From positions 620,001 to 684,000 of the forward strand of contig NZ_JAIVLR010000001.1 of NCBI RefSeq assembly GCF_020524765.1: a DNA stretch of 64,000 bases, written 5' to 3'. The position numbers and the translations under genes are program-made. Source of the stretch: Qipengyuania gaetbuli (lineage in GTDB: Bacteria; Pseudomonadota; Alphaproteobacteria; Sphingomonadales; Sphingomonadaceae). The notes beneath the pieces were generated by a model. The model ran no database searches, had not been told where the DNA came from, and worked only from the letters and a program-made list of their open reading frames with translations. Positions 9,139-18,081 of the stretch are shown here, in pieces. Positions within the stretch are counted from its first letter, which is position 1; every line of letters starts with the position of its first letter.

Positions 9139-10041
9139 CTAACTGCGTATCTTCCAGCCGGACTTGAGCACGCGGTACACGAAATAGGCCAGAACGAGGT
9201 TGAACAGGCCGAGGCCGAGCGCGCTGGAAATGACCGCTTCGTTGGTGTCGCCGATGTCGCTTTCGCCGAGGAAGCCGAAGCGGAAACCGCTGATGACATA
9301 GAAGAACGGGTTGACCCGGCTGACCGCTTGGAAAGCCGGTGCAAGGTTGTCGATGACGTAGAAGGTGCCCGACAGCAGGCTGAGCGGCGCGATCACGAAA
9401 TTGGTGACCGCTGCGTTGTGGTCGAACTTCTCCGCCCAGATCGACGCCAGCAGGCCGAGAATGGCGAGCATGGCCGCCCCCATCAGTCCGAACCAGGCGA
9501 CTGACCAGGGATGGGCGAGCGACAGGTCGACGCCCGGATAGAAGGCCATCGCCAGCGCCACGGCCCCGCCCACCATAATCGCGCGCGTGATCGCGGCGGC
9601 CACGATGCCGCCCATCAGTTCGCCCACAGACAGGGGCGGCATGAGGAGGTCGATGATGGTCCCCTGGATCTTGCCCGACAGCAGCGAGAAGCTGGAATTG
9701 GCAAAGGCGTTCTGCATCATGCCCATGACAATGAGACCCGGCGCGACGAAGGTAGCGAAGTTCACGCCGAGGATTTCGCGGTCCGTGCGGCCCAGTGCCA
9801 CGGTGAAGATTACGAGGAACAGCAGGGTCGTAACCGCAGGTGCCCAGATCGTCTGCGTCTGGACCTTGAGAAAACGGCGAACCTCCTTAATATAGAGGCT
9901 CCATAGACCCACGCGGTTGATCCCGGTGATGACCGGCTGACCGCGTTCGGGGAAACGACCCTTCCTCCCGGCATTCTCTTCGGTGAAAGAGGCATCGCCT
10001 TGTGGCATGTCCGGGGACGCGGGTTGGACTTGATCGGCCAT
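9139..10041 (-). CDS. ABC-2 type transporter permease
   Basis: A 300-aa inner-membrane permease of the ABC-2 family (YadH/NodJ-like). After a 45-residue cytoplasmic tail come six hydrophobic segments, including [36 protein letters not shown], and the family-typical [25 protein letters not shown] loop followed by [14 protein letters not shown]. The matching ATPase is not adjacent on either side (tRNA-Ala on one, gcrA on the other), so the partner is encoded elsewhere. Substrate unknown. Confidence 0.9.
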   Translation of the reverse strand: MADQVQPASPDMPQGDASFTEENAGRKGRFPERGQPVITGINRVGLWSLYIKEVRRFLKVQTQTIWAPAVTTLLFLVIFTVALGRTDREILGVNFATFVAPGLIVMGMMQNAFANSSFSLLSGKIQGTIIDLLMPPLSVGELMGGIVAAAITRAIMVGGAVALAMAFYPGVDLSLAHPWSVAWFGLMGAAMLAILGLLASIWAEKFDHNAAVTNFVIAPLSLLSGTFYVIDNLAPAFQAVSRVNPFFYVISGFRFGFLGESDIGDTNEAVISSALGLGLFNLVLAYFVYRVLKSGWKIRS

Positions 10042-10113
10042 GCGCGTGCGCCTAGGGCCAAGCTACCCGGCTGGCAAGCCGTGCCGGGCGCAGTGAAGGA
10101 ATACGGAACGAGT

Positions 10114-10797
10114 ATGAGCTGGACCGACGAACGGATCGCGACGCTGAAGAAGATGTGGGAAAGCGGGTCGACCGCCAGCCAGATCGCCGACGAGCTTGGC
10201 GGCGTCAGCCGTAACGCTGTCATCGGCAAGGCACATCGCCTCGGCCTGAAATCGCGCCCTTCCCCGGTCAAGGCCGGCGAAAAGAAGAAGGCTGCCAAGC
10301 CTGCCGCCGCCGCACCCAAGGCCGCGCCCAAGAAGGCCGCGCCGCGTCCGGTTGCAAAGCCGGCCAAGCCTGCCGCGGCGCCGGTTGCGAAGCCTGCCGC
10401 CCCGGCGACGAAGGCCGATGCCGTGCCCTCGCAGCCGCTGCCCAACAAGACGCCCGACCTGCCCAAGATCGTGTCGGTCGGCCCCGGCGGCTTCCTGCGC
10501 CAGGGTCCGGGCGACCAGCAACCCCCGATCCCGCCGGCACCGCCGCGCCGCCTCGTGCCGGCGAAGCCCGATCCCTCGATCGCCGACAAGACGAGCCTGC
10601 TCGACCTGTCGGACAAGGTCTGCCGCTGGCCAATGGGCCATCCGGGCGAGCCGGATTTCCACTTCTGCGGCGATGCCGTGAACCCCGGGTTCCCCTATTG
10701 CGTCCAGCATTGCGGCCGGGCCTACCAGGCACAGCTGCCGCGCGGTGCGCGCCGGCCCCCTCCGCCGCTGCCGTTCGGCGGTCCGCGCGTTCGCTAA
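10114..10797 (+). CDS. gcrA: GcrA family cell cycle regulator
   Basis: A global transcription factor of alphaproteobacteria that works with sigma-70 at CcrM-methylated GANTC promoters. The 227-aa protein has the N-terminal HTH (MSWTDERIATLKKMWESG, then SRNAVIGKAHRLGL), a long Lys/Ala/Pro-rich linker (about residues 55-140) and the C-terminal RNA-polymerase-binding segment with CRWPMGHPGEPDFHFCG and PYCVQHCGRAYQ. The linker is longer than in Caulobacter GcrA, which is common in sphingomonads. The ATG at 10114 begins the conserved domain. It is divergent from the ABC permease. Confidence 0.95.
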   Translation: MSWTDERIATLKKMWESGSTASQIADELGGVSRNAVIGKAHRLGLKSRPSPVKAGEKKKAAKPAAAAPKAAPKKAAPRPVAKPAKPAAAPVAKPAAPATKADAVPSQPLPNKTPDLPKIVSVGPGGFLRQGPGDQQPPIPPAPPRRLVPAKPDPSIADKTSLLDLSDKVCRWPMGHPGEPDFHFCGDAVNPGFPYCVQHCGRAYQAQLPRGARRPPPPLPFGGPRVR

Positions 10798-10832
10798 GCC
10801 GGGTTTTCGTCAAAACCTAAACGGGCCATTTC

Positions 10833-10875
10833 ATCGGAAAATGGGATATTTCCGCCATTTTGGGGGAAATATTTC
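10833..10875. repeat. short A/T-rich intergenic element resembling one near 2176
   Basis: The 180-base gap between gcrA and the diguanylate cyclase gene holds ATCGGAAAATG, TCCGCCAT and a perfect 10-base palindrome GAAATATTTC at its end. At 2176-2208 the order ATCGGAAATG, TCCGCCAT, then GG.GAAATTTC recurs. An inverted AAAATGG/CCATTTT pair is internal. It could be a shared operator or a small dispersed repeat; two copies are too few to decide. Confidence 0.3.
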
Positions 10876-10977
10876 ATCCTTGGCAACCATATCGGTTGAC
10901 CAGCTTGTCACGCTTACCTGCGACAAGAGAACCGGAGCGAGGCCCAACTACGGGCTGTCGATAACGGGACTTGTGCA

Positions 10978-12162
10978 ATGGAATGGGCGAGCGCCGCGTT
11001 CGGTGCATTCTTGGGGATAGCGGGGGTCGTCGGGGCAGGTGCCCTGGCGCTCTATCCCCTCGTCCGTCGCAGCTATCTCGTCTGGGGTGCGCTGCGCATG
11101 GCCTTTTTCGCGGCCATGGCGCTGGCACTCCTGCTTACCAGCGCACCGCTCCTGCCCGATGTCGGCCTCGACGGGTTGCGGCTGAGTGAAATCGCGCTGT
11201 CGCTGGGCGTCGCCTGTACGGGACCGTTCCTGGCGACCTATATCGAAAAGCACATAAACCTCGGCCAGCACCGCCGCCACCTGTGGTACATCCTGCCGCT
11301 GGGCCTGTTCGCAGCCGTCGCTACCCCGCTGGGCGAACGCCTGCCGATCTTCCACCAGTTCCACGATTTCGCGCTGCTGCTGGCGACCTTCCTGCTGGCT
11401 TCCGGCCTCTGGGCGGCGGTCCGGCGGGGCAGCCGCGTGGCGCAGATCCAGGCGGTCGGCTGGGCACCGTTGATCCTGCTGGGCATCGGTGCCTTCAGCT
11501 ACGAGTTCTTCGTGCGAGAAGACCTTCCCTACTGGCAGGTGGCCGTGCTCGCGGGCCTGACGCTCGACCTGCTCGTCACCTTTGCCGGCATCATCCGCAA
11601 TTTCGGGCAAATCATGCTCGAACGCGACCGCGCCGTCGCCAATATCGAGGCGGCCGAGCAGATGATGCATATCGACCCGCTGACCAATATCGCCAACCGC
11701 CGCGGGCTGGAGCATCACTTCGTCCACGCCCCCGGCAAGCGCCCGGTCGGCCTTGCGCTGATCGATTGCGACCACTTCAAGCAGATCAACGACAATTTCG
11801 GCCATGACATGGGCGACCGCGTCCTTGCTGCCGTGGCGCAGGCGCTGAAAGGGCATGACCTGTTCGAGGCCCGTCTGGGTGGCGAGGAATTCGTCGTCCT
11901 GATCTACAGCGACGACTGGCAGAACCTGGCCGAAACCGCACGCCGCCGGATTACCCATGCGGTGCGCATGGCCGTGCCGGAAATGCCCAACGCCGTCACC
12001 GCGAGCGCCGGGCTTACGGCCATTGCCGCCAGCGACACGCTGGGCAGCGCTCTGAAGCGGGCCGACCGCGCGCTCTATGCAGCCAAGGAAGGCGGCCGCG
12101 ACCGCAGCCTCGCGCTTACCGAGTTCCGCCCCGACAAGGCGCCGCTATTCGAGGTCGCCTGA
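10978..12162 (+). CDS. membrane diguanylate cyclase (GGDEF)
   Basis: Makes cyclic di-GMP. The 394-aa protein has an N-terminal block of about six membrane helices (residues 1-215, hydrophobic, with LRMAFFAAMALALLLTS), then the linker IEAAEQMMHIDPLTNIANRR and a GGDEF domain. The active-site loop is RLGGEEFVVL (GGEEF at about 301-305), an active form. The metal-binding CDHFKQINDNFGHDMGD is intact. No clear RxxD inhibitory site precedes GGEEF. It lies downstream of gcrA on the same strand but is separated by 180 bases, so it is probably independently transcribed. Confidence 0.93.
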   Translation: MEWASAAFGAFLGIAGVVGAGALALYPLVRRSYLVWGALRMAFFAAMALALLLTSAPLLPDVGLDGLRLSEIALSLGVACTGPFLATYIEKHINLGQHRRHLWYILPLGLFAAVATPLGERLPIFHQFHDFALLLATFLLASGLWAAVRRGSRVAQIQAVGWAPLILLGIGAFSYEFFVREDLPYWQVAVLAGLTLDLLVTFAGIIRNFGQIMLERDRAVANIEAAEQMMHIDPLTNIANRRGLEHHFVHAPGKRPVGLALIDCDHFKQINDNFGHDMGDRVLAAVAQALKGHDLFEARLGGEEFVVLIYSDDWQNLAETARRRITHAVRMAVPEMPNAVTASAGLTAIAASDTLGSALKRADRALYAAKEGGRDRSLALTEFRPDKAPLFEVA

Positions 12163-12849
12163 CGCCGGATTGCGCTTGCGGGCGAACCAGATGGTGTGGC
12201 GCGGCCCCTTGTTGTTGGGCCGGGCGCGCACGATCCGCTCCTCGACAGTAAAGCCTGCTTCCTTCAGCCGGCGGGTGAACTTGTGGTCGGGCGCCGCCGA
12301 CCATACCGCCAGTATTCCGCCCGGGCGCAGCGCATCGCGCGCCTTGCCGAGGCCGGTGGAGGAATAGAGCCGCTGGTTGCCGTCGCGCACGATGCCGTCG
12401 GGGCCATTGTCGACGTCGAGCAGGATCGTATCCCACTTGTCGCAGGTGCCGTCATTGGCATCGTCGATCAGCGCCGCCACGTCGCACAGCACGACCTGTC
12501 CCCGCGGGTCGGCCAACGACTCGCCCGTCAGTTCGGCAAGCGGCCCTTCCGCCCATTCGAGGATTTCGGGGACCACTTCGGCGACCACCACCTCTGCCCC
12601 CTCGCCTGCCGCAGCCAGCGCCGCCCGGAAGGTGAAGCCCATGCCATATCCGCCGATCAGCACGCGCGGCCTGGCCCTGCCAAGCTCGGCGAGAGTCAGT
12701 TCGGCCAGCTGTTCCTCGCTGAACTGCATCCGCGTGCCCATCAGCTCTTCACGCCCCAGCATGATGATGAAATCGCGCCCGTGGCTGATCAGCGTCAGCG
12801 TGTCTCCGCCGGGGATCTGGGCGGTGGCAATGGTTTCGCGGGGGAGCAT
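12145..12849 (-). CDS. spermidine synthase-like methyltransferase-fold protein
   Basis: A 234-aa Rossmann-fold protein of the spermidine-synthase/SAM-methyltransferase superfamily. VLIGGYGMGFTFRAAL is the nucleotide-binding glycine loop, VVVAEVVPEILEWA carries the acidic end of strand 2, and DTILLDVDNGPDG resembles the catalytic DxxxDP-type loop. It is shorter than SpeE and lacks the full N-terminal barrel. Typically such proteins are annotated spermidine synthase-like, and no polyamine genes are near. The ATG at 12849 is chosen because upstream residues are Arg-rich and unlike the family. Its 3' end overlaps that of the diguanylate cyclase by 18 bases (convergent). Confidence 0.75.
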   Translation of the reverse strand: MLPRETIATAQIPGGDTLTLISHGRDFIIMLGREELMGTRMQFSEEQLAELTLAELGRARPRVLIGGYGMGFTFRAALAAAGEGAEVVVAEVVPEILEWAEGPLAELTGESLADPRGQVVLCDVAALIDDANDGTCDKWDTILLDVDNGPDGIVRDGNQRLYSSTGLGKARDALRPGGILAVWSAAPDHKFTRRLKEAGFTVEERIVRARPNNKGPRHTIWFARKRNPASGDLE

Positions 12850-12966
12850 GGGCTGGCTTTCTCGGCAGGCTTGATGGGTACGGCGATGCAGTAGCGCCCC
12901 CTGCAAGAGTGCGCCACGCCTTAGTCTGGCCTCCAACCCGCGCAAGCTAGCCGGGGGGCAGGCATC

Positions 12967-13000
12967 AAAAAAGGGGCCACCGGAAAGCCGGCAGCCCCTT
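12967..13000 (-). terminator. rho-independent terminator of the rpsO-pnp transcript
   Basis: A 13-bp stem (12971-12983 with 12988-13000, a few G-T pairs) and a 4-base loop, followed on the minus strand by six T. It lies about 20 bases after the pnp stop. Confidence 0.9.
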
Positions 13001-13021
13001 CTTGTCTGGTTCCGTGACGGA

Positions 13022-15310
13022 TCAGTCCTTCAGGAAGTCCGGCACGTGGGCTTCGCCGCCCCCGTTGTCGCCGCCACGGTCGCCGCGATCGCGACGCGGG
13101 CCACGGTCACGGTCGCCGCCACGGCCGCCACGACCACCACGGCGGTCGCCGCCACGGTCGCCGCGCGGGCCACGGTCACCGCGCGGTTCGCGCGGCGGAC
13201 GGGTGTCCTCCAGCTCTTCGCCGGTTTCCTGGTCGACGACGCGCATCGACAGGCGGACCTTGCCGCGGTTGTCGATCTCGAGGACCTTGACCTTAACTTC
13301 CTGGCCTTCCGACACGACGTCGGTCGGCTTCTCGACGCGCTCGTTCTTCATTTCGCTGACGTGGACGAGACCGTCCTTGCCGCCCATGAAGTTCACGAAA
13401 GCACCGAAGTCGACGATGTTGACGACCTTGCCGTTGTAGATCTTGCCGACTTCGGCTTCCTCGACGATGCCTTCGATCCACGCGCGTGCAGCGGCGATCT
13501 CATCGGCGTTCGACGAGCTGATCTTGATCACGCCTTCGTCGTCGATGTCGACCTTGGCGCCGGTTTCGGCGACGATCTCGCGGATCACCTTGCCGCCCGT
13601 GCCGATGACGTCGCGGATCTTCGACTTGTCGATCTGCATGGTCTCGATGCGCGGGGCATGGGCCGAAAGCTCGGTACGGGCCGAACCCAGGGCCTTCTGC
13701 ATCTCGCCGAGGATGTGCTGGCGACCGGCCTTGGCCTGTTCCAGTGCCTTGGCCATGATTTCCTGCGTGATCCCGGCCACCTTGATGTCCATCTGCATGG
13801 TGGTGATGCCGTTCTCGGTGCCTGCAACCTTGAAGTCCATGTCGCCGAGGTGATCTTCGTCACCCAGGATGTCCGACAGGACGGCGAACTCGTCGCCTTC
13901 GAGGATGAGGCCCATCGCGATGCCCGAAACCGGGCGCTCGATCGGCACGCCGGCGTCCATCATGGACAGGCAGCCGCCGCAAACTGTCGCCATCGAGGAC
14001 GAGCCGTTCGACTCGGTGATGTCCGACAGGATACGGATGGTGTACGGGAAATCGTCATGCGAGGGCAGGACGGGGTGCAGCGCACGCCACGCCAGCTTGC
14101 CATGGCCGATCTCGCGACGGCCCGGCGCGCCGAAGCGGCCTACTTCACCGACCGAGTACGGCGGGAAGTTATAGTGCAGCATGAAGTTAGAGTAGGAGAG
14201 ACCCTCCAGCCCGTCGATCATCTGCTCGCTGTCCTTGGTGCCCAGCGTGGTGGTGCAGATCGCCTGCGTTTCACCGCGGGTGAACAGGGCCGAACCATGC
14301 GCGCGCGGCAGGAAGCCGACCATCGCCTCGATCGGGCGGACCTGGTCGAGCTTGCGACCGTCGATACGCTGGCCGTCCTTGAGGATGGCAGTGCGCACGA
14401 TGTCCGCTTCCAGCTTCTTGACGAGCTTGGTGGCGACCATGGCGGTCTGGCCGTCGGCTTCGGCGTAATGCGCCTTGGCCTTGGCACGCGCTTCGTTGAG
14501 CGCATTGGCACGGGCCGACTTGTCGGTCAGCTTGTAGGCAGCGGCGATATCGTCGCCGATCAGGCTCATGAGTTCCGACTTCATCGCCGACTTGTCGTCC
14601 GACTGGTCGATTTCCCACGGGTCCTTGGCAGCCTGTTCGGCCAGGTCGATGATCGCACCGATGACCTTGCGGCTTTCGTCATGCGCGAACATCACGGCGC
14701 CGAGCATTTCCTCTTCGGTCAGCTCCTTGGCTTCGGATTCGACCATCATCACAGCGTCCTGGGTCGCAGCGACGACGAGGTCGAGGCGGCCGTCTTCCAG
14801 CGCCTTGTCCTGCTTCGGGTTGAGGACGTATTCGCCATCGATGAAGCCGACGCGGCAGGCGCCGATCGGGCCCATGAAGGGCACGCCCGAGATGGTCAGC
14901 GCAGCCGAAGCGGCGACCATGGCGACGATGTCGGCCTCGGTCTCGCCGTCGAACGACAGGACCTGGCAAATGACGTTGATTTCGTTGTAGAAACCTTCGG
15001 GGAACAGCGGACGGATCGGACGGTCGATCAGGCGGCTGGTCAGCGTTTCCTTTTCGGTCGCGCCGCGCTCACGCTTGAAGAAACCACCCGGGATACGGCC
15101 TGCTGCCGAGAATTTTTCCTGGTAGTGGACGGTGAGCGGGAAGAAGTCCTGGCCTTCCTTGACGCTCTTGGCGGCGGTCACGGCGCACAGCACCACGGTT
15201 TCGCCATAGGTGGCCAGAACGGCACCGTCAGCCTGACGGGCGATACGGCCGGTTTCCAGAGTGAGGGTCTTTCCGCCCCACTCCACCGATACGGTTTTCG
15301 TGTCGAACAT
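13022..15310 (-). CDS. pnp: polynucleotide phosphorylase
   Basis: A 3'-5' exoribonuclease and degradosome component (762 aa). There are two RNase PH domains: the first begins [19 protein letters not shown] and includes [14 protein letters not shown], the second includes [16 protein letters not shown] and [11 protein letters not shown] domain follows ([16 protein letters not shown], about residue 565), then S1 ([18 protein letters not shown]). The last 60 residues are a strongly basic RGD/RGG tail ending HVPDFLKD, more glycine/arginine-rich than in E. coli and likely an RNA- or protein-binding appendage. It is downstream of rpsO, as usual. Confidence 0.97.
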   Translation of the reverse strand: MFDTKTVSVEWGGKTLTLETGRIARQADGAVLATYGETVVLCAVTAAKSVKEGQDFFPLTVHYQEKFSAAGRIPGGFFKRERGATEKETLTSRLIDRPIRPLFPEGFYNEINVICQVLSFDGETEADIVAMVAASAALTISGVPFMGPIGACRVGFIDGEYVLNPKQDKALEDGRLDLVVAATQDAVMMVESEAKELTEEEMLGAVMFAHDESRKVIGAIIDLAEQAAKDPWEIDQSDDKSAMKSELMSLIGDDIAAAYKLTDKSARANALNEARAKAKAHYAEADGQTAMVATKLVKKLEADIVRTAILKDGQRIDGRKLDQVRPIEAMVGFLPRAHGSALFTRGETQAICTTTLGTKDSEQMIDGLEGLSYSNFMLHYNFPPYSVGEVGRFGAPGRREIGHGKLAWRALHPVLPSHDDFPYTIRILSDITESNGSSSMATVCGGCLSMMDAGVPIERPVSGIAMGLILEGDEFAVLSDILGDEDHLGDMDFKVAGTENGITTMQMDIKVAGITQEIMAKALEQAKAGRQHILGEMQKALGSARTELSAHAPRIETMQIDKSKIRDVIGTGGKVIREIVAETGAKVDIDDEGVIKISSSNADEIAAARAWIEGIVEEAEVGKIYNGKVVNIVDFGAFVNFMGGKDGLVHVSEMKNERVEKPTDVVSEGQEVKVKVLEIDNRGKVRLSMRVVDQETGEELEDTRPPREPRGDRGPRGDRGGDRRGGRGGRGGDRDRGPRRDRGDRGGDNGGGEAHVPDFLKD

Positions 15311-15450
15311 TGATATTCCTTCTGAACCCGCGGGGCCACATTGCGCTCGCGGGGCCTACTGTGCCGGGTATTCCGTCCCGGTCCGGTGCGGGGCTGTCTG
15401 CGCCCCATTGTCCGCTCCCAGCCGGATTGCTCGGGAGCCGGATAAACGAA

Positions 15451-15471
15451 GGGCGGCCCGATGAGCCGCCC
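15451..15471 (-). terminator. hairpin between rpsO and pnp
   Basis: A GGGCGGC/GCCGCCC 7-bp stem with a 7-base loop, followed on the minus strand by TTCGTTT, 11 bases after the rpsO stop. It is probably a partial terminator or an RNase processing site separating the S15 message from pnp, as in other bacteria. Confidence 0.7.
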
Positions 15472-15482
15472 TCCGGAAACTC

Positions 15483-15752
15483 TTACTTGCGAAGACCCAG
15501 CTTCGCGATCAGCGCATTGTACCGCTCGACGTCTTTCTTCTTGAGATAGGCGAGCAGGTTGCGGCGCTTGTTGACCATCATGAGCAGGCCACGACGCGAA
15601 TGGTTGTCCTTGTGGTGGTCCTTGAAGTGATCGGTCAGGTTGCGGATACGCTCGGTGAGGATCGCGACCTGTACTTCGGGGCTGCCCGTGTCGTTCGAAC
15701 CCTGGGCGTTGTCCTTGATGATCTCTTGCTTCTTTTCGGCGGTAACCGACAT
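15483..15752 (-). CDS. rpsO: 30S ribosomal protein S15
   Basis: A primary-binding protein of the small subunit platform (89 aa). The S15 signature is clear: [39 protein letters not shown] and [17 protein letters not shown]. The ATG at 15752 gives the family-typical N-terminus [12 protein letters not shown]. It is 5 bases downstream of the truB stop, so it is co-transcribed. Confidence 0.98.
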   Translation of the reverse strand: MSVTAEKKQEIIKDNAQGSNDTGSPEVQVAILTERIRNLTDHFKDHHKDNHSRRGLLMMVNKRRNLLAYLKKKDVERYNALIAKLGLRK

Positions 15753-15757
15753 TTCAT

Positions 15758-16678
15758 TCACTCCGCGACATCCGGCAGGTTGAAACCCCGCACGACCTTG
15801 GCCGAGCCACCGGTGAGTTCCATCAGCGCTACGGGAGTATCCTCCAGCTTCGCGAGATAGAGCCCGTCGGTATGGGGCAGTTCCGACAATACCCGGCCCT
15901 GGCGGACCGCCTGCGCGCTGTCGGGATCGAGGGATAGAGCCGGGATGTCGTCCAGCCCCGCCTCTAGCGGCAGGAGTAGGTGTTCAAGAGGCGCGCCCTT
16001 AGCGATTTCCTCCAGCTTGTCCAGCGAAATCGCCTGTTCCTCGAGGAAAGGGCCCGCCTTGACGCGACGTAAATAGGTGACGTGTCCGCAGCTTCCAAGC
16101 GCCTGTGCGATATCCCGTGCAAGGGAGCGGATGTAGGTGCCCTTGGACACGTGTGCGCGCAGCGTTACCTCGCCCTCGCCGGCCCCGGCCAGGTCGAGCG
16201 CATGGATGGTCACGCCGCGCAGCTTCATCTCCACCTGCTCGCCGGCCCGGGCGAGGTCGTAAGCGCGCTTGCCGTCGACCTTGATCGCCGAATAGGCGGG
16301 CGGTGCCTGCTCAATCGGGCCGGTGAAGCGCGGGAGGATGGCGGACACCTCGGCGGCGGAAGGGATGACCTCGCTCCGCTCGACCACCTCGCCCTCGGTA
16401 TCGAGCGTGTCGGTCTGTTCGCCGAAGCGGATCGTGAAATCGTAGATCTTGCTCGCATCGAGCATCCGGCCGGCCAGCTTGGTCGCCTCGCCCAACGCGA
16501 TGGGCAGCACGCCTTCGGCCAGCGGGTCGAGCGTGCCGCCATGACCCACCTTGGTCTTTGCATGGCCACCCTGGCGCAGCACGCGCTTGACCATGCCGAC
16601 CGCCTGGGTCGAGCCGAGGCCGCGCGGCTTGTCGAGGACGAGCCAGCCGTGCGGTGCAGGCTTGGTGCGTTCCGTCAT
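15758..16678 (-). CDS. truB: tRNA pseudouridine-55 synthase
   Basis: Isomerises U55 in the T-loop of tRNAs (306 aa). The catalytic aspartate is in [19 protein letters not shown] (about residue 47), preceded by [30 protein letters not shown] and a C-terminal PUA-like tail are present. The ATG at 16678 shares its A with the TGA of the M50 protease gene (TGATG), so it is translationally coupled. The open frame extends upstream into the protease gene in another frame, without meaning. Confidence 0.97.
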   Translation of the reverse strand: MTERTKPAPHGWLVLDKPRGLGSTQAVGMVKRVLRQGGHAKTKVGHGGTLDPLAEGVLPIALGEATKLAGRMLDASKIYDFTIRFGEQTDTLDTEGEVVERSEVIPSAAEVSAILPRFTGPIEQAPPAYSAIKVDGKRAYDLARAGEQVEMKLRGVTIHALDLAGAGEGEVTLRAHVSKGTYIRSLARDIAQALGSCGHVTYLRRVKAGPFLEEQAISLDKLEEIAKGAPLEHLLLPLEAGLDDIPALSLDPDSAQAVRQGRVLSELPHTDGLYLAKLEDTPVALMELTGGSAKVVRGFNLPDVAE

Positions 16679-17367
16679 CAGGCGAGGAAGCGGGCGATGG
16701 AATCGGCGACCGAGAAGAACAGTCCGCTCATCCACTCGACCGGCGGCCAGACGGTGTTCTCGATCCAGCGGGCATCGGGAAAGGCCCAGCTGGCCGCAAT
16801 GATCACGACGAGCAACAGCATGCCGAAGGCCTGCAATTGCTGCCAGTGCCTCGCCCAGCGCCGCGGCAGGAGCCCGCCCAGGATGTGCGACCCGTCGAAG
16901 GGCGGGATCGGCAGCAGGTTGAAGAAGGCAAGGAAGGCGTTGATCAGGATGAAGGCACCGAAGGCGGTCATCGCGAATTCGGGAAGCTGCGTGCCCCAGT
17001 TCGTCGCCAGGCCCGAGGCAATGCCGACCAGCACCGCTCCGACGAAGGCCAGCAGGATATTGGTCCCCGGCCCTGCGGCCGCGACCGCCATCATGCCATA
17101 GCGCGGGTTGTTGAGCCGGTTCGCACTGACCGGCACGGGCTTGGCCCAGCCGAACACCGGCCCGCCGAACAGTGCCAGTGCGCCCGGCACCAGCAGCGTG
17201 CCGACGGGATCGACATGCTTGATCGGGTTGAGCGTCAGGCGCCCCATGTCGCGGGCAGTGGTGTCGCCCAGCGCCAGCGCGGTCCAGCCGTGAGCCACCT
17301 CGTGGAACACGATTGCGACAACGAGGCACGGGATCAGGATCGCCGCGAGGATGAGAGTATCTGTCAT
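16678..17367 (-). CDS. M50 family site-2-protease-like membrane metalloprotease
   Basis: A 229-aa short M50 family zinc protease (YwhC/S2P-like). The zinc-binding HEVAH is at about residues 21-25 in the first membrane helix (VVAIVFHEVAHGW). The second-site aspartate motif NLLPIPPFDGSHIL is near residue 160. Four or five membrane segments; no PDZ domain, unlike RseP. The ATG at 17367 is chosen because the membrane segment starts just after it. Substrates are unknown; the gene lies between tdk and truB. Confidence 0.9.
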   Translation of the reverse strand: MTDTLILAAILIPCLVVAIVFHEVAHGWTALALGDTTARDMGRLTLNPIKHVDPVGTLLVPGALALFGGPVFGWAKPVPVSANRLNNPRYGMMAVAAAGPGTNILLAFVGAVLVGIASGLATNWGTQLPEFAMTAFGAFILINAFLAFFNLLPIPPFDGSHILGGLLPRRWARHWQQLQAFGMLLLVVIIAASWAFPDARWIENTVWPPVEWMSGLFFSVADSIARFLA

Positions 17368-17398
17368 TGCCGGAATGTAGGAAGCCGGAACGCCGGCT

Positions 17399-17983
17399 TC
17401 ACCCCTCGCCCGCCAGTGCCTGCGAGAAATGCCTGCGGCACATGGCGACGTAGCGGTCGTTGCCGCCGATTTCGGTCTGCGCGCCTTCACTGACCGCCCT
17501 GCCGCTTGCATCGACACGCAGGTTCATGGTCGCCTTGCGCCCGCAGTCGCACACGGCCTTCATCTCGACCAGCGCATCCGCAATGCCGAGTAGCGCGGCG
17601 GAGCCGGGAAACAGCTCGCCCTGGAAATCGGTGCGCAGGCCATAGCAAAGCACCGGGATCCCGTGCCTGTCGGCAAGCCTGGCCAGTTGCCACACCTGCT
17701 CCTTGGTCAGGAACTGCGCCTCGTCCACCAGTACGCAGGCGAGCGGCGTTTCGGCGTGCTGGGCAAGGACATTGCCAGCGATATCGGTACTGCTCTCGAA
17801 CCGGTTCGCATCGCTGGAAAGACCGATACGGCTGGAAATTGCGCCGAAACCCGGGCGATCGTCGATCGCCGCGGTCCACAGCGAAACCTTCATCCCTCGC
17901 TCGCCATAGTTGAACGCGGTCTGGAGGAGCGTGGAGCTCTTCCCCGCGTTCATGCTGGCATAATAGAAATAAAGCTTGGCCAT
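17399..17983 (-). CDS. tdk: thymidine kinase (type II)
   Basis: Phosphorylates thymidine in pyrimidine salvage (194 aa). The P-loop is YASMNAGKSSTL (about residues 8-19), the Walker-B-like segment is VLVDEAQFL, the lasso loop has YGLRTDFQGELFPGS, and the zinc site includes CDCGRKA and CRRHF near the C-terminus. Divergent from abgT. Confidence 0.96.
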   Translation of the reverse strand: MAKLYFYYASMNAGKSSTLLQTAFNYGERGMKVSLWTAAIDDRPGFGAISSRIGLSSDANRFESSTDIAGNVLAQHAETPLACVLVDEAQFLTKEQVWQLARLADRHGIPVLCYGLRTDFQGELFPGSAALLGIADALVEMKAVCDCGRKATMNLRVDASGRAVSEGAQTEIGGNDRYVAMCRRHFSQALAGEG

Positions 17984-18081
17984 CGCTGGGTCCTAGCCTG
18001 CTGTGCCAAGCCTGTTAAGGAGACCGTCAGACAGGATTGGGGATGACAATCCCGCGCAAGGAAAGGCGAGGCAGGACAAAG

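Noticed and set aside
13046..15313. Long open frame (over 750 codons) antisense to pnp
   Set aside because: High-GC coding DNA leaves stop-free antisense frames; the composition (His/Asp/Val-rich) is the mirror of pnp codon usage and there is no ribosome-binding site or family resemblance. The same applies to 21064-23691 opposite infB, 23752-26196 opposite nusA and 59686-61905 opposite the receptor.
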